NCBI GenBank assembly: GCA_022340665.1
Contig: JAJDNM010000148.1
Coordinates: 1 to 64,000, forward strand
DNA length: 64,000 bases
DNA from: Acidobacteriota bacterium
GTDB lineage: Bacteria > Acidobacteriota > Thermoanaerobaculia > Thermoanaerobaculales > Sulfomarinibacteraceae
Direction of reading: 5' to 3'
This document shows positions 43,662 through 50,350 of this stretch, piece after piece. The notes below the pieces were generated by a model. It was not told where the DNA came from and did not search any database. It saw only the letters and a program-made list of their open reading frames with translations. Numbering within the stretch: position 1 is the first letter of the stretch; the number at the start of each line of letters is the position of its first letter. The translations under genes and the position numbers were made by a program.

Positions 43662-44672
43662 TCAGCCAATCTCCACCGGTGCGCCGGTCTGGATCGATTG
43701 ACGGGCTGCAATGGCGACTGCTAGCGTCGTCAAACCGTCCTGACCCGTCACCGGCGATTCGGTGTCGTCGACGACACAGTCCACAAAGGACTGCAGCATT
43801 GTCACGAAGGCGTCTCCCATGCGTTCCGGGGTAGTGAAGACGGCGTCGTGGTGCGCACCCGCCTTGTCCAATAGCCGGACCGGCGTCTTCTGAAGCCGTC
43901 CGACCTGGACGGCGCCCTCCTCACCGATCACCTCGCCGCGCAGATCATGTCCGTAGCGGGTGGTTCGGCTGGCGGTGAGAGTGGCCATCGCGCCGCTCGC
44001 GAACCGCGCGCTGACGACTGCGTTGTCAACATCGCCAACCAATCCCACGTCGGCGTCGATCAGAGCGTCGCCCTCGCCATATACCCGGATGATCTCGTCG
44101 GCCATTAACCAGCGACCGAGGTAGATGTCGTGATACATGGAGTCGAGGATGAGACCACCGCTGACCGCGAGATCGGCAAACTCGGGTGGGGGAGGGTCGA
44201 CGTCTCCGCTGATCGACCGATAGAGGACGGGTCGTCCGATGGCACCGGACGCGATGAGCCTCATCGCCTCCTGATAACCGGCATCAAAACGACGCGTATG
44301 CCCCATCATCAGCTTGATACCCGCCTTCTCCACGGCGTTCACGGCACGGCTGCACTCGTCCAACGACAGGCCGAGAGGTTTTTCACACAGAATATGGAGT
44401 CCGGCGGCGGCGCATCGCTCGACATTTCCGATGTGTGCCGAAGTGCTGCTGGAAATGATCACCGCATCCAGCGACTCAGCCTCGATCAAGCGATCGAGGG
44501 TGTCATAGACCGGCACGGCGCCGCAGCGCCGGCGGACGGATTCCGCCCGCTCGGCACTGGACGTCGTCGCGGCGACAAGCCGTGCACCGCGAGTGAGATG
44601 GGCGAGGTTTTCGGCGTGGGTCAATCCCATTCGGCCCACGCCGACGACGGCCATTCGCAGTTCGCGATCCAC
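43662..44672 (-). CDS. Gfo/Idh/MocA family dehydrogenase (third, inositol operon)
   Basis: NAD(P)-dependent oxidoreductase of 336 residues. Rossmann loop VVGVGRMGLTHAENL near the N-terminus, the EKP lysine in LCEKPLGLSLDE and D/H in LDSMYHDIYLGRW. Starts at GTG 44672 with AGGAG seven bases before. It lies between iolM and iolN on the inositol transcript. It shares general IolG architecture but is less like the two tandem paralogues at 48-50 kb, so it may act on another inositol isomer or a keto-inositol. Function within the pathway is not certain. Confidence 0.86.
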   Translation of the reverse strand: MDRELRMAVVGVGRMGLTHAENLAHLTRGARLVAATTSSAERAESVRRRCGAVPVYDTLDRLIEAESLDAVIISSSTSAHIGNVERCAAAGLHILCEKPLGLSLDECSRAVNAVEKAGIKLMMGHTRRFDAGYQEAMRLIASGAIGRPVLYRSISGDVDPPPPEFADLAVSGGLILDSMYHDIYLGRWLMADEIIRVYGEGDALIDADVGLVGDVDNAVVSARFASGAMATLTASRTTRYGHDLRGEVIGEEGAVQVGRLQKTPVRLLDKAGAHHDAVFTTPERMGDAFVTMLQSFVDCVVDDTESPVTGQDGLTTLAVAIAARQSIQTGAPVEIG

Positions 44673-44698
44673 CGCTTCTCTCCTACCCCTGATCCGCT

Positions 44699-45856
44699 TC
44701 AGTTCGGCTTGACCAGGATCTTACCGTCGGTTCGATCGATCGACTTGGCGATCGCGGCCACGGTGTCGTCGAGGCCGTACTTCGCGGTGATGATCGGGCT
44801 CAGATCGATGCGGCCCGACGCCACCATGCGGATCACGTTCGGGAAGGTCTCGTGACCAGAGTGCCCCTGGGCGCCGTAGGCCTGGGCGCGGCGGACCTGA
44901 AACGCCTCGAGATACATCGGCACACGTTGCGCCGCACGACCGATCTGGACAATCTTGCTGTTGATCGCGAGTCCCCTTTCCATCTCCGGAATCATCAGGT
45001 GGGGAACGCCGGCCGCTTCGACGTGAAAGTTGAATCCCTCGCCCTTGCTGAGCTCCATCAGGACGTCACCCGCAGACACTTCGCGCGGATCGTAGACGAA
45101 GTCCGCTCCGACTGCCTTGGCCAACTCACGCCGTTGAGGCGACACCTCGAAGGCGGCAATGGTGCTCGCACCGCCCGCCTTTGCAAGCGCTATCGCAGCC
45201 AACCCGATCGGTCCGGCGCCGACCACGTTGACGAAGTGCCCGGGTCTGAACCCACCGGCCCGCTCGAACATGGCGTTGTAGGCGACGCAGGTCGGCTCGG
45301 TCAGTGCGGCCAGCTCGTAGGCTTTTTCCTCGCTGCCGACCCTCTCGGCGATGGCGTCGATCTTCCAGCAGAACTTCTCGTCGACCGCGATGTAGTTGGC
45401 AAAGGCACCGGGAATGGTGAAGCCGATCTCCTCGAGGTTGGTGCAGTGGTTGGGGTAACCGTTACGGCAGGGGATACAGCGGCCGCACCAGATCATCTCC
45501 TCGACGGTCACCATGTCGCCTGGTTGGAGGAGTGTGACGTCCTTGCCGACCTCCGCGACCTTGCCCGAGAACTCGTGGCCGAGAATGGTCGGGAACTTGG
45601 TCAAACCCGGGTAGAGGATATAGTTGTCATCGTCCGTCTCGTAGAAGTGCATGTCGGAACCGCAGACGCCGCACGCCTGGATCTCGAGAAGGACTTCGTT
45701 GGGACCCGGTGTCGGATCCGGCCAGTCCTTGACCTCGAGCGTCGGGTTGTGCCAGATGGCGTTGCCGGTGATGGCTTTCCCGGTCTTCTTTTCCCAATCG
45801 GAAACCGTGTAGTCCGGTTTCGGCTCCCACTTCGCATCCAAAACCATACCTTTCAT
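44699..45856 (-). CDS. iolM: IolM-type zinc-dependent dehydrogenase (2-keto-myo-inositol dehydrogenase)
   Basis: Medium-chain alcohol dehydrogenase of 385 residues. Catalytic zinc ligands C65 (ACGVCGSD), H94-E95 (GHEFSG); structural zinc cysteines C124, C127, C130 and C138; NAD loop VVGAGPIGLAAIALA near 212. N-terminal AKWEPKPDY, DNYILYPGLT, VEEMIWCG and GAQGHSGHETFPNVIRMVASG match TM0412 of Thermotoga maritima (IolM) as I recall it. IolM oxidises 2-keto-myo-inositol. AAGGAGG seven bases before ATG 45856. It lies 52 bp behind the PfkB gene. Cytoplasmic. Confidence 0.87.
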   Translation of the reverse strand: MKGMVLDAKWEPKPDYTVSDWEKKTGKAITGNAIWHNPTLEVKDWPDPTPGPNEVLLEIQACGVCGSDMHFYETDDDNYILYPGLTKFPTILGHEFSGKVAEVGKDVTLLQPGDMVTVEEMIWCGRCIPCRNGYPNHCTNLEEIGFTIPGAFANYIAVDEKFCWKIDAIAERVGSEEKAYELAALTEPTCVAYNAMFERAGGFRPGHFVNVVGAGPIGLAAIALAKAGGASTIAAFEVSPQRRELAKAVGADFVYDPREVSAGDVLMELSKGEGFNFHVEAAGVPHLMIPEMERGLAINSKIVQIGRAAQRVPMYLEAFQVRRAQAYGAQGHSGHETFPNVIRMVASGRIDLSPIITAKYGLDDTVAAIAKSIDRTDGKILVKPN

Positions 45857-45908
45857 GACGTGCCTCCTTTTGCATTTTCACGACGTCTGTCCGACATCGG
45901 TAGGATTT

Positions 45909-46820
45909 CTAGGTAGTCGGTTGAACTCCTTTGTAGGTGTTTTCGAGAAGCTCGACGATCGCTTCGTACGGTCTTCGAATCGGCCCGGGGGCCTCCATCT
46001 TCAGACTGGTGGTCGCGGCCGACCAGTAGAGTGCCTCCTCGGGCGGTCGGTCGAGCCGGGCCGCGACGTAGGAACCGACACAGGTATCGCCGCGACCGCT
46101 GCGGCCGAGCATTGATTTCGCGTGGAACTCGGCTTCGAAGACCCGGTCTTGGGCGAGCAGGAAGATCCCATCGCCATGAGTGATGATGACCTCCCGGGGG
46201 CCCTGCGCCGCGAGCGATCTCGCCGCCCTCTCCATGTCCGTCTCACCGGTCAGGGCCTCGGCCTCGACGACGTCTGCCTTGAGTATGTCCACCAGTTCCA
46301 GCACATCTCCCTGTTCGGGCCATGCGACGTGTTCGAGCCGGCCGTCGGGCCTGCGAACGCGGATGAAGCCTTGCGCGTCGGCGCTGATCATCGATTTCTT
46401 GCTGCGCAGTTCCCGGATCGTTTCGATCGGCATCTCCCCGCGGATGGATGGGCTGATGATGAATGCCCTGGCGTTGATCGTGCGCACCTGCTCCGGGGTA
46501 AACGACCCGGCGGTGTCCGCCACCGTCAGAATCCGTTGGTCGGGATTGTCGGTCGGATACTCCAGGCGCATCAGGGTCGAGCTCGGGGTTGCAGTGGCGA
46601 AGACTGTGACCCCGAATTCTTCGAGGCTCCGAACGACGTGGAAGTCCTCCTTGGCCAGCCTCGTGACGGCTGCAACATCTTGACCGAGGGTGTGAGCCGC
46701 GTGGGCCGAGTAGGTGACGCCGCCGCCATCGGCTTGGAGCGTGCCGCCTTTGGTGATGATCGTGTCCTTGGTGTAGTTGCCGACCGTCGCGACGTCGAAA
46801 ACGTGTGTGTCGTCAGACAT
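45909..46820 (-). CDS. PfkB-family kinase, TM0415-like, inositol operon
   Basis: Ribokinase-fold kinase of 303 residues. Catalytic base in GRSGRGDTCVGSY near 254-265, and ISADAQGFIRVRRPDGR near 166 and TSLKMEAPGPIRRP near the C-terminus. These segments match TM0415, the unassigned kinase that sits in the Thermotoga inositol cluster between iolG and iolO. The conserved neighbourhood argues for an inositol-derived substrate, but none is established. GAGGAG five bases before ATG 46820. A longer frame running into the transporter gene is a shadow. Confidence 0.85.
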   Translation of the reverse strand: MSDDTHVFDVATVGNYTKDTIITKGGTLQADGGGVTYSAHAAHTLGQDVAAVTRLAKEDFHVVRSLEEFGVTVFATATPSSTLMRLEYPTDNPDQRILTVADTAGSFTPEQVRTINARAFIISPSIRGEMPIETIRELRSKKSMISADAQGFIRVRRPDGRLEHVAWPEQGDVLELVDILKADVVEAEALTGETDMERAARSLAAQGPREVIITHGDGIFLLAQDRVFEAEFHAKSMLGRSGRGDTCVGSYVAARLDRPPEEALYWSAATTSLKMEAPGPIRRPYEAIVELLENTYKGVQPTT

Positions 46821-46828
46821 GTTGCTCC

Positions 46829-48178
46829 TCAATCCCTCATGCGCACCCGCCAGAGCGAGGTGGCGAGGATGAACGAAAGCACCGATGATCCGACCCAGAA
46901 CCAGATCACGGTCGTGAAGTCGTAATGCCGGATTCCGTCGATCATGGTGATACCGCGCTCGATCAGATGGCCGCTGATCTGGTCCTGGAGGGCGGCCCCG
47001 ATATACGAGAACACGCCGATGAATCCCATCGCCGCCCCGGCCGCCCGCTTGGGGGCGATGTCGAGGGCGAAGAGGCCACCGAGCGAGGTCACGAGCCCGG
47101 TCAGACCGAAACCGTAGATGAAGAACGCCACGGTCATGAAGAGCGGCTTCCCGGGCGGGCCGAAGAAGACCATCAGCAGACCGGCGATCTCCATCGCCGC
47201 GAAGATGACATTCGTCGGCGGACGACGCGCGTTGAAAACCTTGTCGGAAGTGAAACCGAAGGCCACCGCGCCGAGGATTCCGGCGATGGTGTTTACCGAG
47301 ATAATGGCGCCCGCCTGCATCAGCGTGTAGCCCTTGGCCTCCTGAAGGTAGAGCACGCCCCAGCTGTTGATCGCGTAGCGGGTGACGTAGATCGAGGCGC
47401 TCGCGAGCGCCAAGACCCATATCGCGGGGATCTTGAGGATCGTCCGCTGAACGGCCCACGTACTTTCTTTCCTGTGCTGACTCCCTTCATCCGAACTGAC
47501 GAAGTCGTCCTTCCATTCGGCGATCCTTGGTAGGCCGAGAGTTTGTGGCCGGTCCTGCATCAGGAGGTAGAGCCCGAAGGCCACCACAATGCAGATTAAT
47601 CCCGGGCCCCAAAACCCGGCCCGCCATCCCCACAGGGTCACGAAGCCGGCCACGCCGACAAAGGTCAGACCCTCGCCGATGGCGTGGGCGGTGCTCCAGA
47701 TGCCGTACATCCGACCGCGCTCTTTGTTCGAAAACCACGTCGCCAGAGCCACCGCTCCGGTCGGAGCGCCGAATCCCTGGAACCACCCGTTGAGACCCCA
47801 GAGAAGGACGGAAAGCCAAAGGATGGTCGAGAAGCCCATGCCGATGTTGATCAGGGCTGAGACCAGAACTCCGAAAGCGAAGAAAAGCTTGAGGTTCATG
47901 TGGTCGGCGAGGAATCCGTTGGTCAGCTTGCCGAATGCGTAGGTGTAGAACAGTGCCGAGCCGATGATCCCGAGCTCGACCGGGGTGAAGATGCCACCGT
48001 CGATCAGCGGTTTCTTGACCATCGACAGGGCCAGGCGGCAGGTGTAGACGAGGCCGTAGCCGATGGTAATGGCGAGCATGATGCGGACTCGATGCCGCCT
48101 GTACAGACTGTCGACGCGGTTCTGATCCTCGATCAGCGGCCGATCCTCGCCGGTGAGAAACCCGCGGAGGAGGCTCAT
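46829..48178 (-). CDS. MFS transporter, organophosphate:phosphate antiporter (OPA/GlpT-like)
   Basis: Twelve-helix inner-membrane transporter of 449 residues. TM1 carries YTCRLALSMVKK and TM7 VTRYAINSWGVLYL, so both arginines that bind phosphate in GlpT are present. Other OPA features: GLNGWFQGFGAPTGAVALATWFSNKERGRMYGIW. OPA carriers exchange phosphate for phosphorylated compounds. In this operon an inositol phosphate, or a phosphorylated keto acid, is the natural candidate; the Thermotoga route is also reported to be linked to inositol phosphate uptake. Its start overlaps the stop of the IolG gene upstream (ATGA). Confidence 0.85.
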   Translation of the reverse strand: MSLLRGFLTGEDRPLIEDQNRVDSLYRRHRVRIMLAITIGYGLVYTCRLALSMVKKPLIDGGIFTPVELGIIGSALFYTYAFGKLTNGFLADHMNLKLFFAFGVLVSALINIGMGFSTILWLSVLLWGLNGWFQGFGAPTGAVALATWFSNKERGRMYGIWSTAHAIGEGLTFVGVAGFVTLWGWRAGFWGPGLICIVVAFGLYLLMQDRPQTLGLPRIAEWKDDFVSSDEGSQHRKESTWAVQRTILKIPAIWVLALASASIYVTRYAINSWGVLYLQEAKGYTLMQAGAIISVNTIAGILGAVAFGFTSDKVFNARRPPTNVIFAAMEIAGLLMVFFGPPGKPLFMTVAFFIYGFGLTGLVTSLGGLFALDIAPKRAAGAAMGFIGVFSYIGAALQDQISGHLIERGITMIDGIRHYDFTTVIWFWVGSSVLSFILATSLWRVRMRD

Positions 48179-49173
48179 GGCGCCTCGACCTTCACCGGCC
48201 GGTTTTCGGCCATCGACTGGGCGGCCGCGAGACCGACCAGGACCGACATCAATCCGTCGCGCCCGCCGACCGTTGGCTCGTGATCATCACGAATGCTGGT
48301 AAAAAAGGACTCGAGCTCGGCGACGAACGACGCCTGGTAGCGCTCGAGAAAGAAGTACAGCGGCGTGTCAGCGCTGACGCCGTCGGCACGGTTCATTACG
48401 ACCCGGTTGGCGGTTTCGTTGCCCGCCTCCGCGCTGCCCCTCGAGCCGAAAACCTCGACCCGCTGGTCATAACCGTAGACTGCCTGGCGGCTGTTTTCGA
48501 TTACCGCCAGCGCGCCGTTGGCCATCTTGAGGGTCGTCACGGCCGTGTCCACGTCCCCGGCCTTACCAATGGCCGGGTCGATCAGGACAGCTCCCATAGC
48601 GTGCACTTCCTCGACCTCGCTGCCGGTCAAATACCGGACCATGTCGAAGTCGTGAATCGTCATATCGAGGAAGATGCCGCCCGAGCTCTGAACGTACTCG
48701 ACGGGAGGGGCCTCCGGGTCGCGCGAGGTGATCTTGACGATGTGGATGTCGCCCACGTCACCGTCGGTCACCGCCTGCCGGACCCGTGAAAAGGTCGGAT
48801 CGAATCGCCGGTTGAAACCCACTTGCAGCTTGACGCCCGCGACGTCGACCACATCGATTGTGCGCCGGATCCGCTGCGGGTCGAGGTCTATCGGCTTTTC
48901 GCAGAAGATGTGCTTGCCGGCGGTGGCGGCGGCCTCGGTGAAATCTGCGTGGGTCGGAGTCGGCGAGCAGATCAGGACTGCCTCGATGTCCGGGTCATCG
49001 AGCACCAACGACGGGTCGATTCCAGTCTCGATGCCCTCCGGCGGCCATGCACTGAAATCCGCGTAGGGATCGGCGATCGCTTTCACCCGCACGCCGGCCA
49101 TACTCAACAGATTTTCAGAATGGAGGCGGCCGATCCTACCGGCCCCCAGCACGCCCACGGTAATCGTCTTCAT
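48175..49173 (-). CDS. iolG: Inositol 2-dehydrogenase-like Gfo/Idh protein (second of tandem pair)
   Basis: NAD-dependent dehydrogenase of 332 residues. Rossmann loop VLGAGRIGRLHSENL, catalytic K in FCEKPIDLD, and D/H in FLDMTIHDFDMVRY. The segment LQVGFNRRFDPTFSRVRQAV is typical of IolG. About half its residues seem shared with the neighbour at 49170-50204, so the pair looks like a tandem duplication. It overlaps both neighbours by ATGA. It should make 2-keto-myo-inositol from myo-inositol, or act on scyllo- or chiro-inositol. Confidence 0.85.
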   Translation of the reverse strand: MKTITVGVLGAGRIGRLHSENLLSMAGVRVKAIADPYADFSAWPPEGIETGIDPSLVLDDPDIEAVLICSPTPTHADFTEAAATAGKHIFCEKPIDLDPQRIRRTIDVVDVAGVKLQVGFNRRFDPTFSRVRQAVTDGDVGDIHIVKITSRDPEAPPVEYVQSSGGIFLDMTIHDFDMVRYLTGSEVEEVHAMGAVLIDPAIGKAGDVDTAVTTLKMANGALAVIENSRQAVYGYDQRVEVFGSRGSAEAGNETANRVVMNRADGVSADTPLYFFLERYQASFVAELESFFTSIRDDHEPTVGGRDGLMSVLVGLAAAQSMAENRPVKVEAP

Positions 49174-50204
49174 GCAGTTGTCCCTTCGCCGGCGATCGGG
49201 GAGTTCTCCGTCAGCCGGACGGGCCGATTCTGGTCGAATGATTTTCGGGCGGCGACCGCTACGCGGACGGCGGCGAGGGCATCCTCCGCGCTGGCCACGA
49301 CCGGGTTGTTCTCTCGCACCGCGGTCAGAAAACTGCGCAGTTCGGCAACGAAAGCCTCCCGATAGCGGGAAACAAAGCCGTCGTGAGGCGTTCGGCGGAC
49401 CACGCCACCGGTGGTGCTGACCACGCGAGTACTGGGAATCGTGTTGTCGACTGCGACGCTGCCTGCGGAACCGAAGACTTCGAATCGTTGATCGAGGCCG
49501 TAGACCGCCTGCCGGCTGGCATCGATCACGGCCAGGGCGCCGTTGGCCAGACGCGCGGTCACGGTTGCGGTGTCGATATCGCCGGCGGCGCCGATCTCGG
49601 GATCGATGAGCACGGCGCCGGTGGCGAAGACCTCGACTATTTCCGAGCCCGAAAGGAATCGAACGGCGTCGAAATCGTGGATGAGAAAGTCTAGGAAGAT
49701 CCCGCCCGACCGCTTCACGAAATCGATCGGCGGCGCCTTCGGATCACGATTGGTGACCCGCACCGTGTGGACCTCTCCAATTTGGCCATCACGAACCGCT
49801 CCGACGAGGTCGAGGATGCTTGGGTCGGAGCGGCGGTTGAAGCCGACCTGGAGCTGAACACCGGCGGCACTCGCGGCCTGGATCGCCGCCTCGATCGGTC
49901 CTTCTTCGAACCCGACCGGTTTTTCACAGAAGATATGTTTGCCCGATGCTGCGGCCTCCTGGATCAGCTCACTGTGAAGACCGGAGGGGGCGGCGATGAC
50001 GACCGCATCAATCTGGGGATCGCCGAAGACCGTTGCGTTGTCGGTCGAGCAGATGGGGATCCCGAGCTCTCTGGCCCAGTCTTCATCCAGGTGTGGGCTC
50101 GCAACCGCCCGCACCTCGGCCTCCGGTACGAGGTGGGTGAGGTTCTCGGCGTGCATCCTGCCGATCCGGCCTGCCCCGATGACACCGACCGTCGTGTGTT
50201 TCAT
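49170..50204 (-). CDS. iolG: Inositol 2-dehydrogenase-like Gfo/Idh protein (first of tandem pair)
   Basis: NAD-dependent dehydrogenase of 344 residues with loop VIGAGRIGRMHAENL, catalytic FCEKPVGFEE and FLDFLIHDFDAVRF. Same architecture and core strings as the downstream paralogue (LQVGFNRRSDP, NGALAVIDASRQAVYGLDQRFEVFGSAGS). Opens the enzymatic part of the operon, 146 bp after the TonB receptor gene. Which of the two paralogues is the myo-inositol enzyme cannot be said. Cytoplasmic. Confidence 0.86.
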   Translation of the reverse strand: MKHTTVGVIGAGRIGRMHAENLTHLVPEAEVRAVASPHLDEDWARELGIPICSTDNATVFGDPQIDAVVIAAPSGLHSELIQEAAASGKHIFCEKPVGFEEGPIEAAIQAASAAGVQLQVGFNRRSDPSILDLVGAVRDGQIGEVHTVRVTNRDPKAPPIDFVKRSGGIFLDFLIHDFDAVRFLSGSEIVEVFATGAVLIDPEIGAAGDIDTATVTARLANGALAVIDASRQAVYGLDQRFEVFGSAGSVAVDNTIPSTRVVSTTGGVVRRTPHDGFVSRYREAFVAELRSFLTAVRENNPVVASAEDALAAVRVAVAARKSFDQNRPVRLTENSPIAGEGTTA

Positions 50205-50350
50205 GTGCCTGTCGTCTCCATTATTTGATAATCATTCCTGATTTGAATGTGAATAGAGCTGTCGCTGAAACGTGTTCACAATTTCCATCGACGAACCTTC
50301 TTTGATCCCCGGGGCCGGAGCCCCGGGGACGTCGCTCATTCGTAGCGTTC
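50205..50350. other. Spacer with strong hairpin between TonB receptor and iolG genes
   Basis: At 50307-50328 CCCCGGGGC and GCCCCGGGG form a perfect 9-bp stem around the loop CGGA. On the minus strand it follows the receptor stop codon and lacks a T-run, so it is more likely a processing or partial termination element than a full terminator. The rest holds no gene. Confidence 0.65.

Noticed and set aside
46821-47459. Upstream extension of the TM0415-like kinase gene
   Set aside because: It runs through the OPA transporter gene in another frame; ATG 46820 has GAGGAG and starts the family sequence.
50307-50328. Hairpin considered as a rho-independent terminator
   Set aside because: No T-run follows on the minus strand.
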